Source: Karalla daura (lineage: Eukaryota > Chordata > Actinopteri > Chaetodontiformes > Leiognathidae). From it: a DNA stretch of 64,000 bases. The notes under the pieces were generated by a model that was not told the origin of the DNA, searched no databases, and was given only the letters and a program-made list of their open reading frames with translations. A program made the translations under genes and the position numbers. The stretch covers positions 23,770,173 through 23,834,172 of the forward strand of contig CM055196.1 of assembly GCA_029224185.1 (NCBI GenBank), in the 5' to 3' direction. Shown piece after piece: positions 1 to 37,985 of the stretch (its first letter is position 1; each line of letters starts with the position of its first letter).

Positions 1-1460
1 ATGGAGTGAAACTGCAGTGAATCAGTGGACCCAGTGTGTCGTAGTGGACTCGTCGTCTGTCCTAATTCTGCCCTTTGACATTTTCCACATCATCATTAAT
101 TCATCCAGTCTGTGTGTCTTGCACAAGCTCAGTAAACACCTTCAGCATTTCTCCTCCCGCAGCCAGAGAGAGGGAGGAAAATGTCAGCAGCAGCTTGAAT
201 TCAGCGGAAAATCCATCACAGCGCTCCGCTCCCCTGCGTGTGTCTCTGTGGCGACAGCTGGGGGTGGATCCATTAACTCGCAGCATAATCCCACTCACCT
301 GAAAGCAGAGAGCACACACAGCTCGCTCTCCACCCTCTCCTCTCTGAGGTTTCATGTTTTCGGCTACATGATGGAGGAAGCGCTGGGTGAAAAACAGAAA
401 GCCCCGCTCAGACTGACCAGAGATCAGCTGCAGCGGTGTGGCAGCTGCTCCGCGTCCACAGGGAGCCGAGCCTGTTACGACACGTTGCTCTCACTGAGGA
501 CACCACACAACATCACACCACAACACGTCAAAAAGACACAAACACCCCGCGCAACAAACCACACGTCGCACCTTCATGATCTTCAGTTTCCATTTGACTC
601 CTTCTAAGTGTCTGTGCATGCTGGATGTGACAGGAAATGTGTGTGTGTCTATGTGAGATGCCTGTTTTGATGCTAACAACAGATGGATAGATAATAGAGA
701 AAAGTGTGACATAGATGAAGTCTGATCCATGAATCCAGACCAGTCACTGTGACCTAATGTTGGGCTGAAACACTGCCTGTCTACTTTATGAACATTCCCC
801 ATTGAAAGACATTCCTGGAAAGAGATTATTCTGCAGACTTTGACTTTTGGCACATCATGATGGACTGACGGGGTAAACGGCTCTCATGCCAAAGTGTATT
901 TTTATCTATTTATTTATTTATTTTTTCCTGTTGCCCCTACAGAGAGGTTAATCTGAGTATTATCTCTATAACTGTTTTGTTCCAAAATGCTGCCTATGAC
1001 TCTGGAGTTTCTCCCTACTGACCTGCTATTGAACTTTCGATGTTTGATGCGTTTTTTTTGCCATAACGTGTTCACAGTCAGTGACAGGGACAGTTGGAGG
1101 CATGTGAAGCAGCTCTTTGTGGACGTAAACAAATCGAAATGCTCTGGAAAGTTTCTGAGCAGCTGCGAGATCTTTGAACTTGAAACCACAATTTGAAATG
1201 CAAAGATGGAGCCCGTGAATAGGGTTCGGTTTAATCAGATTATTTGGCTCAAGTTCATCATGCACGTGTGAGCCCAATGATTATATGACTCATGTCATGT
1301 CATTACCTACAAATATCAACCCACTCTGCATTCATTGTCAGAGTTAAACTGTGCTGGAATGTTATTACGCCCTACCTGGGATCAGCAGCTGTTCGAGCAG
1401 CTCTGGAGATCACCTTTGACCTGTCGCTGAGATTGACTTTTTCTTTGTCTCCTGCTGCAG
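1..1460 (+). other. Intronic sequence upstream of the first pump exon in the window
   Basis: No exon of the calcium pump or any other recognisable coding segment was found on either strand. The first pump exon starts at 1461 with a codon split after its first base, so this stretch is read as the 3' part of an intron. The exons encoding the cytosolic N-terminus (about 90 residues in the family) must lie before the window. Open frames here show no family features. Confidence 0.6.
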
Positions 1461-17897
<16,437 letters not shown>

Positions 17898-20423
17898 GAC
17901 CTGTCTGTAGGAACTGTTTGATGCCAGCCACAGTTCTGGTTCCTCTGAAAGCCAAAGACTGAAAAGACTTTTTCAAGAACAGACTCATCTGATTGGTTCC
18001 CATCGGGAGGGGGCCTGCTGAGGGCAGGGGGCAGGAAGGCCTCGGGGGGGGGGGGGTGTTACGGCAGGTCGACACGGACTGATGTTCATCTGTTTCCTAT
18101 ATAGACATGAACTCTGAAGTCGTTGTTTAGGAGAGTGTTTGTGAGGTGCTCAATCAATAATCAGTTTTCTGTCCTGTAAATATTCATGTTGTCGTTCAGA
18201 CGTAGTCGTTTTAATGTGACAGGCCGGCGTCCGGCGTCACGTCCACGTTAGTTTGGTGTCGAGGTTTTAACGTTAACGATCTGTGACTGAAATGTGTAGA
18301 GTCAGCTGTAAGGGGGCGAGGGGTGCAGAGATGCAGAAACGTGTGTTTGTAGACAGACCAGTCTGAAGTAAATGTCTAAAGTTGGAATTTTCTGAAAGAT
18401 ATTAAAAGGTAAAAAAACAACTTCCAGAGCACCATGTTTGTGACACGGCTCCACGTCACGGCCAGGCTGAAGAGTCCCGCTTTGTCCTTCCAACCAAAAT
18501 GTGTGAAAATAAGGTCATGGGATGTGTGTTGACCCTGCAGCCGTTCCTGTGCAGAGTTATAGCGTCTGAGCAGCTACATGTCAACCTGAGATGCTACGAG
18601 ACCAAGCTGAGCTGGACTCGGCTCTCTCTTCTCTCCACTGGCGAGTCGAGCATCAGCTGATCACATTTCTATTCTACATGAGAGTGAAAAATGTCCATCG
18701 ACGGTGGCAAAGTCCTTCAACAAGTACCAGTAATAGTCTAGGATGAATCATCAGGACCTGAGCTTTGAGAAGAGGCTGAATCTGTAACATGAAACAGGTG
18801 AAAATAACAATCACATGTTCTAATGCATCCATAGTTAACAACAAAAAAAGACAAATCAGGCATGAGAAGAGGTCAGGGAGCTGGAGGACGTGGTCTGACA
18901 GGTGTCAGAGATGGCTCGGAAGTTAAAAACAAACTAGACAGGAAGTTGGTACTTTCCAGAACTCTAAGCAGCGAAGGACGGAGCACGACGAGTCAGAGTC
19001 AGACTCCTGCTGGATGAGAGGAGGCCAGTGGCTCACACTAACGTTGCACCTCTCTTTTTCTATTTCCACATCGTCATTTCATGGCTGAAACATAGTGGTG
19101 GTGGTGTAGCTCCAAAGAGGAAGACTATTCTAAATGTTGTGATATCAAAAGAGTAAAGTTATAAAAAGTGGTGATAGTGTCCTTAGAATAATGTTGATTT
19201 TCATTCACAATCTTAACGTTGTGTGATGGCTGTTAGTGTTCACTGAAGGAAACTGTGATGTATGTGTGATTTTACAAGACAAACCAGCCACGGTTGCAGC
19301 AGTTACTTCACAATATCAACACAAAATGGGAATTTTTTCAAAGTTCAAAAACAGAAATTAAAGCACTTTTTGCTAACCATTTCAACCATTTGTCATTGCT
19401 TGCTAAAATCATTAACTTCCCAAGCTGTTTTCCTCTCACTCCTGGGTCTCTGGTCCCATGTTGCTCCTCACCGCTGTCGTAACAGAGCTCAGCAAACCGT
19501 GTTCTTCAATCATTTCGTCTCTTCATACCTTCTGTTTTCTCTGTTCTCCTCCTTCACTAATCACTGGAGTGAAAACCAGTTCCTCCACCGGGGATCTGAG
19601 GACCCCTAGTGGACTGGATCGATACTACTCTTTGTTTTTAGTTCAACTGGACAAACATGAATCAATGGAAATTACTCTGATTCTCTCACACTTGTTTCTC
19701 AGAGACTTGAAGTGGCTGGAAGTCAGATTACCCAGAGGAGGAAGTGCTAACATTCCAAAAGTTCATGCTTTGCTGCACAGGATTGATCGTTTCCTCTTTA
19801 AAGGGAAATGTTTAAATATATCTTTTTGTTTATATTATCTTTTTGGCATTGATATGTTTGTCATCATTGGTGTTTTATGACTGATGCTAACACTCTGACA
19901 CATTCAGCAGAGAGTTTGGGGGGCTTTGTTTACACATTTGATGGGGAAGCTGGTCATAAAACTGCATTACTTAAAAAATAGATCTCATCTTGCAGCTTTA
20001 ATTCCATATATTGCCTTTATGATTATCAGTGAAAAGTATGAAAAGCATCAATTTTTGTGATTTTATCATCACATTTATTCTTTTGTTTCCTGACACAAAC
20101 CTAAATGAATTCAGTTACAGGCAGAAGATGCAACCTGTGTTTTTACAGATAACCTCCCTGTCTGCAGTTTGATGACTCTTAGCTTTTGCTGTGCTGATCC
20201 TGTCAGACGCTGATCACTACACCTTACCGTTGCAGTAGTGGAGGACTGCATGATGGCCACATCCACATGCTGTGTCTGCAGAAAGCACAGGGTGAAAACA
20301 AAGACCTGACCAGGCACTGCTCTCTGCTGCCCTCTAAACACTGTTCAATACAAGACCTGTGGAAGAAGACGAGAGAAGTCAGGAAAATGACTAGACACAC
20401 CTCATAGTTTTCATTAAAAACTG
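17898..20423 (+). other. 3' UTR of the pump gene and convergent intergenic sequence
   Basis: Begins at the pump stop codon; PMCA genes often have long 3' UTRs. No coding segment was recognised. A G-run lies near 18045-18057. No unambiguous AATAAA for the plus-strand gene was found, so the transcript end is not placed. The region ends at the prc1 poly(A) signal on the minus strand. Confidence 0.5.
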
Positions 20424-20429
20424 TTTATT
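20424..20429 (-). terminator. Poly(A) signal AATAAA for prc1
   Basis: TTTATT on the plus strand reads AATAAA on the minus strand, 240 bp beyond the prc1 stop codon. The position is plausible for a short 3' UTR. Confidence 0.65.
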
Positions 20430-20668
20430 TACAGCTGCATCAGGACTAAAACATGATAGTGCCATAGGCATAGTAATAAATAACGATCTGATTTAAAATG
20501 CCGGGTATAAAAAGCCTCAGTATAAAGAGACACACAGACAGAAACCTGCTCCAGCAGAGACCCTGAATCATCGCAGAAAAGACGGAAGACGTTTACAGTC
20601 AAGTTTCCTTTTTGTGTCCAGCAAAACTCAAAAGCGAGCTGCGCCACGTGGCTCGAGTCCTCAAGTCC

Positions 20669-25136
<4,468 letters not shown>

Positions 25137-25238
25137 GTTTGCCACCACGGACAGGTAAACTTTACTTGATAAAGTTTATCTAAAAAAAAAAAATCAAACA
25201 AATCGGTGTGAACTAGGTCTACAGCCTTCTCGACGGTG

Positions 25239-25296
25239 TTTGAAATGTGCTTCAAAACAGTATGAGGATTCTGATTGGCCGGTTTCAGTGACGTCA
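25239..25296 (-). promoter_or_regulatory. Putative prc1 cell-cycle promoter: CRE, CCAAT and CHR motifs
   Basis: In the prc1 direction the order is TGACGTCA (25289-25296), a CCAAT box (ATTGG on plus, 25274-25278) and TTTGAA (TTCAAA on plus, 25251-25256). A further TTTGAA lies on plus at 25239-25244. Together they sit 100-160 bp upstream of the prc1 ATG. CCAAT plus CHR (TTTGAA) is the established layout of promoters repressed by DREAM and activated by MuvB-MYB/FOXM1 in G2/M, and mammalian PRC1 is such a target. Function here is inferred. Confidence 0.55.
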
Positions 25297-25667
25297 AACA
25301 ACAATTCCGGGAGTTGTCTTAAAGGGCCAGCGCCAAGACCTGGCGACTGACTACTAGACGTAGCACTGACTAGATTTTCTAAAATCACAAATCTAACCCA
25401 GCATAACAAAAACAATTTAGTGAGTGATTTACAGATAAACAGACCTCCAAGGAGTTTACATGGATGTGAACAAGCCAACTCATCCGAGAGGAAGAGGAAG
25501 TAACCAAAGAAAACTGAAAAAAAGTTTGTTCACTCCTGGACTCAATGGATTGAATGGATGGAAGTCTGAATTACAAGAATGTCCCGCTGTGTTTAATTCC
25601 CTAAAATCTAGGGAACATCCAGAGCCTAGACAGAGAATTTGGTGGGTGTTTGTACATACGTTTCAAC

Positions 25668-25773
25668 CCAATGAACTACAATTCCCACAACTCTCCTCGC
25701 TCCTCCGTCACATACCTTGAACCAATGACAGGACACGTCTGAGTCACGTGTCCAGCTGCGCAGGAGATTTGAA
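25668..25773 (+). promoter_or_regulatory. Putative gtse1 cell-cycle promoter: two CCAAT boxes, E-box, CHR
   Basis: CCAAT at 25668-25672 and 25732-25736, CACGTG at 25745-25750 and TTTGAA (CHR core, inside GATTTGAATT) at 25768-25773. All point toward gtse1 and lie about 900 bp before its start codon, consistent with a non-coding first exon near 25.8 kb. The CCAAT-to-CHR spacing of about 36 bp is close to known G2/M promoters. Inferred by motif only. Confidence 0.55.
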
Positions 25774-26665
25774 TTGTTTGTGTGTTGATGTTGCTTCGCA
25801 GTTTTGAAGCAGAAAACACAATCTGTGGCTTTTCAGGGGAATTTAAGGTTCGTACTTTGTTCAACGTTTAATCATTTGATAACTGCGCTAATTCCACGAG
25901 CCGCTGAATCTGTAAACGACATGTTTAAAGCGTTGTAACGTTTCCTTGAAGCTCACTGCTGAGCTAACGTTAAAGCTAACATGCTGCACAGTGACTGAAG
26001 TTCGTATTCCGACTCGGCATACTGTCATTTCTCCAAATCGCTCTAAAATGTTGTCTTTTTAGTTTAATATCAGCCGCCAAAACACCAGTGTAGCTCTGAG
26101 CCAAATGCACACTTGAAGTGTAAACTGAAAGTGTCGAGCTGTTTTCTTTACAACTGATGTTTCCTTTATTCCACTATACACGTTAAATTGTGTTGTTTGT
26201 TGTTGGCTTTGTTTTATTCGTTCTTTGGTCACATCTTTAAATGATTTAATGACTGCTGAACAGAAGGTGAGGACTGGTATGAGTGATCTATGCTTCTAGT
26301 GCAACTCTATCTAAAGATAAATAGATACCTTATTGATACCAGATGGGTAGGTATTTTATTGATCCTGACATGGGAAATTCTTGTGTTGCAGCAGCATGGA
26401 CAACATTAAAAACACGCACTGTACCATATAATTAATAGAGGAAAGCAAAAAGTGTCCAATAAACAGTAAAATATTATGACATGGAAGGGAAAAAGTGTAT
26501 TTACATGTGCTATGCTATTGTTATGTAAGGAGTGATAAATAATAGATTAATAAACAGTTAAGGTGCTGGGTAATTGAGGTATTTAGGAAAAAACAAAGGA
26601 TGTTGATCCCTCTGGGCGGTTCTGACTGTCAGTGTGTTTCTCCTCAGAGAGGAAGTGAGACTGGG

Positions 26666-31715
<5,050 letters not shown>

Positions 31716-31840
31716 TCCCGACTCTCCTGAAGACCTGGAGCTGAGCAAACCGCAGATCGCTGTTCTCAGAAAACTGAATGATCCGGTTAAGTTAATGACT
31801 AGAGTTTTTATCAGTAAAGTATTGTGTTTTAAATAATGAA

Positions 31841-31903
31841 AATAAAGTCTGTCTGCACTTGATTGTACTTTTGTCGTGCTACTCATATTGATGTCTGAAT
31901 AAA
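31841..31903 (+). terminator. Poly(A) signals of gtse1
   Basis: AATAAA at 31841-31846, and again at 31898-31903, lies 126 and 183 bp after the stop codon. Either could end the transcript. Confidence 0.7.
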
Positions 31904-33744
31904 TGTTGTCTGTCACTGCTGCCAACCTCTCTGCTCTTTTCAGAGACGTCTCTCGAGACACGTGAACTGTCCTCAGCATTTCAGAGGTGGTGGTGGAGAT
32001 GAGGCCTGGAGGTGCTTCCAGGGATTCCAGAAAACACTCCTGTGTGGAGTTTGCATGCAGATGTGTGGGTTTTCTCCAGGTGCTCTGGTTTCCTCCCCAC
32101 AGTCTAAAGACATGTCCCTCCATGTTTTACAATGTTTAAAACAGTTCTAACTGTGTATAACAGTAATAGTAAACACCCCTGACAGGGGAGGAACTGACAG
32201 AGACCTCTGGGTGAGAGAGAGAGAGAGAACCAGTTTACAGTTAGAGATGCCACAGTAGCAGAGGTGGGTGGAGGGATTATTTGCACACAATAAACAGGAA
32301 AAAAGGTGGCGATTCAAAACAGGCCGAACTCACAGGAGTCAGTAGCAGTCACACTGAGTCAGTAGCCGCACCTGTCAGGAATCACGTGCTGTGAAGAACA
32401 GTGGTGGTCTCTGGTGTCTCTCAGTAGCTGAGTGTAGGGTGGTTTGCCATTGTCTGATGTGTGGGGGCAGCAGTCACACCCAGGAGGCCCAGGTCCTTCC
32501 TCTTGATGCAGAGAGCAGCTGTATACTGCAGTCAAACATACTCATAACATTTTTTCATTTTTTTCCCCACTCCTCATAGATGAGTTGGAATGAGGATAGA
32601 CCAGTACATTGAGACAGCTCAGTTAAACCATTTCCTCTTCCTCATCTACAGCTGAAACAATCCAGTGAAGCAGATTTTCTTGAATCGATGATTCATTTAA
32701 GAATTAAGAATGATTATGATTTTCCTATCTCCAAATCTAACTCTGAATGGACAGTTTTATCCTGACAGCTCTGCCATGCCATGCTTCAGCCAGCCTCTTG
32801 TTTACAGCCATCTTGTTTTCTCTGGGTTACTTACCAGCTGCTGGGCCACAGTATTTCTCACAGCTCAGGATGTTGGGTTTTGTTATTCATTACCAGTTGT
32901 GATGCTCACACTGCTCAGTATGACACTTCGCACTTTGAGCATTACTCTGGAACTGCTTTCCTGGGCATCAGACACCTGAAGGATAGCCTGCTAGCATACC
33001 ATGCTATGCTATGCATGAACTGCAGGTGCATGCCTTGTTCTGGAGATTTCCTTGCTCTCCAACACCCTCCACCCTCTCAGGGCCTGGGATCACCCTCTCA
33101 GGGCCTGGGATCACCCTCTCAGGGCCTGGGATCACCCTCTCAGGGCCTGGGATCACCCTCTCAGGGCCTGAGATCACTCTCTCAGGGCCTGAGATCACCC
33201 TCTCAGGGCCTGGGATCACCCTCTCAGGGCCTGAGATCACTCTCTCAGGGCCTGGGATCACCCTCTCAGGGCCTGAGATCACTCTCTCAGGGCCTGAGAT
33301 CACCCTCTCAGGGCCTGGGATCACCCTCTCAGGGCCTGAGATCACTCTCTCAGGGCTTGGGATCACTCTCTTAGGCCCTGGGATCACTCTCTTAGGCCCT
33401 GGGATCACCCTCTCAGGGCTTGGGATCATTCTCTTAGGCCCTGGGATCACCCTCTCAGGGCCTGGGATCACCCTCTCAGGGCTTGGCCCAGAGGTCACTA
33501 CAGAGGGCAGAGGAGGCCTCCATGGAGGTCATTGGTCAGCTTGATGTGCAGCAGGAGGGCCCTGCCTGAGCCCGAGCCTTGGTGGTTGTGCAGGATGCAG
33601 CTAAGCAGCTAAGTGCAGCCTCGGCTGTTTGCCAGCTGATGTCAATCCTGGTCCAGGCCCGGGGCTAGGGGTGCTCAGAGCAGGAATGAAGAAATGAAGA
33701 TAGACCAGTAAATGTAGACCACTCATCTCTCAAAGAAAGCCACT
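31904..33744. other. Intergenic: dispersed-repeat remnant and 21-bp minisatellite
   Basis: No coding segment was recognised. Around 32440-32720 the sequence resembles 34600-34930 (GTGGGGGCAG..CAGTCACACCC, AGTCCTTCCTCTTGA, GATTATCTTGAATTG-like words), so both are diverged copies of one dispersed repeat. The minisatellite at 33070-33488 has its own entry. Confidence 0.55.
33070..33488. repeat. 21-bp minisatellite, about 20 copies
   Basis: Unit ACCCTCTCAGGGCCTGGGATC, with variants TGAGATC, TTAGGCCC and ACTCTCT. Because the unit is a multiple of three it keeps long frames open on both strands; these are not genes. It ends about 260 bp upstream of the conserved promoter block of the first ART-like gene. 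Confidence 0.97.
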
Positions 33745-33829
33745 GCTCAGTAATAGGATACAGGGAAGTGATGTTTTACTTTCCCTTTCACTGAGCTCCT
33801 TCCTTTGGACGGGGAGAGCAGGTATAAAT
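33745..33829 (+). promoter_or_regulatory. Conserved promoter block with ISRE-like site and TATA box
   Basis: TTTCCCTTTC at 33780-33789 reads GAAAGGGAAA on the other strand, an exact GAAANNGAAA ISRE core. TATAAAT lies at 33823-33829 and the start codon at 33894. The 57 bp 33745-33801 align with 37986-38042 upstream of the paralogue with few mismatches. Interferon control is inferred from the motif. Confidence 0.65.
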
Positions 33830-33893
33830 TTCAGCTCAGCTCCAGACACACCGTAGAAGAGCTGAGCCAGAAGAGCTGAGCAGCAGCACAGCC

Positions 33894-36254
33894 ATGGATC
33901 GAGACCTGGCCCTGGAAGCTCTGAGCGCGGTCTGCCATGCAAGGGTCACATCTGTCCAGAAACAAAGCGATGTTGTTGATGCAGTAGGGGCAGGCGTGTT
34001 TTCAAGACCAAAGCCACTGTCTGTCAACCGTCTTATCTCGCTGGTGCTGGATGGGGATCATGCCAGGTATTGTCAAGTTTGTCGTTTTATGTTCCTGCAA
34101 ATCCCAAGTCATTATAACAAAGTTACTGTTAGGAAATGGTGGAAAGTGTATTCCCACTACTCTGATTACATTTTGCTTACGTAAAAATAAAAGTACAGGT
34201 TTAAAAATATACTTAAGTTAAAGTAAAGAGTAGCTTGTTAAAAGTTATTCAGAACCTTTTGAATGGTTTGAACTGTGGATCCACCGTTTCTTAGCAGTTT
34301 CTAACTCTATTGAATGTAATTCTAACTTTGTAGAGCTGATTGTTCTCATTAGATAATCTAATCCAGTTTTACATATACTCAACTCACTCATTCAAAACTT
34401 ATTTTGACTCAATGGCATTTGATCCCATTCTGTCAATACTAAGAAACTGAGTTTCTTAGGAGTTACTTAACTTAGTTGCAAAAAAAAACAACATTTCTAG
34501 GTCATTTTAAGGATCTTTTTTGTCTGACAAGGGCTTAGGGGTTCGGGGTTAGGGTTAGAGAAAAGTTGTCTCGTCTCATCTCGTTGACTACCACTTATCT
34601 GGGTTGTGGGGGCAGTCACACCCACAAGGCCAAGTCCTTCCTCTTGAACTACAGAGAAGCAGCTTCATCTTGTAGCATGCTCACAATCTCCCTTCATTTC
34701 CTCACAGGTGAGCTTTGGAATGAAGATGGACCAGTAAAGTAAATTCAGAAAGCTCAGCTGTCAAGGAAACAAAGAGTTAAACTGCCTTCTCCTCTTCTTC
34801 CTCCTCCTCTTCCTCTTTCTTTTTTACGGTGGAAACAATTACTCAAGTGATTTGAATATTCAATCCCCCCAAAAAAACATCCAAGCAGATTATCTTGAAT
34901 TGTAACTTTGTTTATGAGTTAAGAGCAATGGTTGATAATAAAGGTTATTTACGATGTTCCTACCTGTGTGCCTATATACCTGCACCTGTATGCAGCGCAG
35001 TATGCATTCATGCAAATATAGACTTCTGGACTTTTCAGACGAATCACCAAAAGCTTAACTGATGGTTACATTTGCATGAAGCTTTCTGAAGCCTCTCCCC
35101 TCCCTCTGTGTCCACACAGCCCAGCATCCAGAGCCAATTACACTGGGATCCAAAAGGGAGCGTCTCGAGCATCGGCCTGCAGATCCTTTGACGAAGTCGA
35201 CTCTAGTGCATTAATGCCTATTGTGATAGACTATGATGAGTTCTTTGACCATGGGTATGATTATAATTTCACCAACGTGGAAGACGCAGCGACCTACTAC
35301 AGAGGAGGAGAGAAGTACGAGCGTCCATGTGGATGGGAGCGTCTCGCCCTCAAGGTAAATATTGAGCAAAACATCATCTCTGCACACGTGAACAAACACC
35401 TGCTGAGCTGATCATTTTCATCAAAAGATTGAATCTGAAGTAGGTGCTAAAATTTGCAGGTTTTTGAATGTTTTCTGGACGTTAACTTGTGTCTCAGGTC
35501 CTGAATAAGTACGAGGACAACACCTGGCTGGGGACCATCTGCCGCAGCACGGAGTCTGTGTCTGGCGAGTGGCCCGTGTCCTACCACGGGACGTCCATGA
35601 AAGGAGCTGAATCCATCATCAAGAGTCACTACAAAGTACTCATCTTCTCATCTTCTTCATCTACTGTAATCGATTCATACATGACATGCATATAGAGGTT
35701 TTGAGCGAATGAGTGAGTGCTGATTGTGCTGTGCAGATACTGTCATTGAAAAGCCTTGACTTTCCAGAGCTTAGGGCTCAGTATCTTGCCCAAGGACACT
35801 TTGACAAGTAGGCTGCACTTGGATGGGATCAAACCACCGACCTTCCAATCCATAGACAGTCACTCTCCCCCGAGCCACTGTCATATTAATCTAGTTTCAC
35901 ATCATCACAGAGAAAAGTCATGAGTGCATGAAGTGCTGAGTTCACTGTTTTCCAAGCTTCTAACTCTTATTTTGTGTTAAACAGGCGGGCCCGCGTCAAG
36001 CGTACGGCAGGGGGGTTTACTCCACTCCAGACCTCTCTATAGCTGAGAGTTACAGCACCATGTTCACCTCCTCAAAGACGGGCAAGACGTACCGAGTGCT
36101 TCTCCAGAACCGCATCAACCCAGAGTACAGGCAGAAAGTCTTAGACAACAGGTACTGGCTGATTCCCATCCCCCAGGCTTCATCAGCTGAAAAAGAGCAG
36201 CGACTGGTGGATCAGGCCATCCGCCCGTACGGCCTCCTGCTGAAAGCGATCTGA
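33894..36254 (+). CDS. PARP/ART-fold-like protein, paralogue 1 (271 aa), function unknown
   Basis: Four exons: 33894-34066, 35120-35354, 35498-35635, 35985-36254; 816 nt with compatible phases. The start MDRDLALEALSAV sits 65 bp after a TATA box and is shared with the paralogue. No signal peptide or membrane segment is seen, so it is probably cytosolic. Order of regions: short N-terminus; a conserved acidic-aromatic block (DYDEFFDHGYDYNFTNVED, then YYRGGEKYERPCGW); KVLNKYEDNTWLG; then a C-terminal half with PVSYHGTS, GRGVYSTPDLSIAESYS, YRVLLQNRINPE, YWLIPI and AIRPYGLLL. YHGTS and GxGVYSTPD resemble the His and Tyr motifs of PARP/ADP-ribosyltransferase folds. The third catalytic position is not an obvious Glu, since the last strand carries RPYG. 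Proteins with these motifs are, to my recollection, scattered through eukaryotes without a settled name. No symbol is assigned. Confidence 0.9.
34100..35119. repeat. Repeat-derived intron of ART-like paralogue 1
   Basis: The first intron is about 1 kb, against about 400 bp in the paralogue. At 34270-34530 it resembles 17250-17460 (AACTCACT, AAGAAACTGAGT, GAGTTACTTA). At 34600-34930 it resembles 32440-32720. Repeat insertions therefore account for most of the length difference. Family names were not determined. Confidence 0.5.
35755..35885. repeat. Dispersed teleost repeat fragment in intron 3
   Basis: Holds TATCTTGCCCAAGGACACTT, GATCAAACCACCGACCTTCC and CCGAGCCACTGTC. These words recur in a repeat found throughout fish genomes. 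Identified by wording only. Confidence 0.55.
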
Positions 36255-37985
36255 GGTCCTCAGTCATGCTGTCGGGTCAGCTGTATCCTCGTGGTTCAGG
36301 ATCTGGACCTGCAGGTCTCAGGTTAAAATCCCCCCATTACTGGAGGACCTCCAAGCTGCAAAGCTAATTGCAGTGGCTGAATCAAAAATCAATCAAGCCA
36401 TCAAAAATCAATAAACTCTGCCTTAAATTTCTCTTTTGTTAAGCTAAGCTTGTTAAAGTTTTCCACATCTGAATGATGTAAATTATCATTGCTCTCCTTA
36501 GAATGACAGACCAATACAAGTACAAGGTTACAAAACATTGTAATTAGAAAATCATATTTGAGAACAGATCTAGATGACCAGCAATCTGTAGATGGTCAGA
36601 GGTCACACACATCCAGGTCCCACACACTTTATCCGGGTCCAGGTCGTGGGGGCAATAGTCAACTGACCTCAACGGGAGTAGTCGAGTGATGGATGGAATA
36701 CAGTTCTGTCCAAGTCCCAACCCTCACCTATGGTATGAGCTGTGTGGAACAACTGGAAGGATAAAATCGCTAATACAAGCACTTGAACTGAGTTTTCTCC
36801 AGCAGGTGGCTGGGCTCAGCCTGAGAGACAGGGTGAGGGGCTGAAATATCCGGGAGAGGCTCAAGGTAGAGCCACTGCTCCTCTGGTCAAACTGCCCCTA
36901 CGACCCAGACTCAGATAAACAGCCGAAGAGGAGATGAGTCTAATAGCAGGGTTGGAGAGTCATGAATTACATGTATCAGAATGACATATTTATAATCTAA
37001 ACTACAAATAACCGTATTTTGTTAAGTGGGTGTATTCTGAAAACATTTACTTTCTTAAAAGGATTACCTGTAGGGCTTACTTTACTGGACATTTACCAAT
37101 AGAATGAATGAAGGCAGAGACAGCAGGGAGGGAGACTGTGGACATTAATAAAGGTGAAGGAAGTTGAAGACTGTTGACTCTTGGATGCCATTTTTCTTTA
37201 AGTATTATCAGTTGTAGGACAAACTGTATGACTGTGGACTTTTTCCCTGAAGACAGTAATAAGATTGTTCTCTAAAGGGCTAGGGTTAGGCTAAAAATAA
37301 CTTTGAAGTAAGGTGTAAGTAATCGAAAAGTATTTAGAATACATTTCTTCACTTGTGTAGTTCAAGGGAACAAATTAGGGATGAGAGTTTAGGACATGCA
37401 GTCAGTAATCTGCAGGGGAATACATTTTCAAAAGTAGCCCTCCCAACACGCTCTAAGTCCTTTCTTACCATCTTCCCCTCCAAGTCTTTGGGGAAAACGG
37501 GTGGTTTGCTATTTACCTCCATTCAGAGCCGCGTGAGGGTGTAGCTGCCTTATGCACACAAGCAAACAAGTGAAATGAATGAAACCATATGAAACAAATG
37601 GCTCATAACACTGAGTTCATAACTGTCCCTTCACATGAGGTCATACAAGCCACAGTATATTTTTTAATAAAAAAAAGGTAAACTATTTGTTTCTTTAACA
37701 ATCACATATCTGGATCCGGGTCAACGGGGCATGAGATGAAAAATGCATGAGTCATGAGCAGCACAGGACTGATTGTGAGGAGCCAGCTCCTCTGCACAGA
37801 CCAAAGCAAAGCCTGGTCTGCCTTTCATCACCTCCACTAACATCTGCTGAGTCACAGTCTGCACTTCCTGTCCACAGCCCGAGTCTGTTTGCTGCTGGGA
37901 CGTCGGCATTTCTGCTGCATATGGAGACTTTTAAAAAGCATTTAAGGCAAATTAATAATACATATTATTCTATGGCAAAATATTT
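36255..37985 (+). other. 3' UTR and intergenic region between the ART-like genes
   Basis: AATAAA at 36410-36415, 156 bp after the stop, is the likely poly(A) signal of paralogue 1. At about 36777-36950 the words CAGCAGGTGGCTGGGCTCAGCCT, GACAGGGTGAG and CCGGGAGAGGCTC match a non-LTR retrotransposon fragment common in teleosts. It is degenerate and too short to code. Nothing else was recognised. Confidence 0.5.

Noticed and set aside
17..607. 196-codon plus-strand frame at the window start
   Set aside because: It shows no pump N-terminal motifs and no other recognisable domain, and no compatible donor joins it to 1461. Intronic sequence is more likely.
33004..33544. Long open frames on both strands giving GPGITLS- and PERVIPG-type repeat proteins
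   Set aside because: They are translations of the 21-bp minisatellite, whose length is a multiple of three. There is no non-repeat conserved sequence and no exon structure.
36777..36950. Possible intact retrotransposon
   Set aside because: Only about 170 bp of a recognisable teleost non-LTR fragment is present, with no open reverse transcriptase frame.
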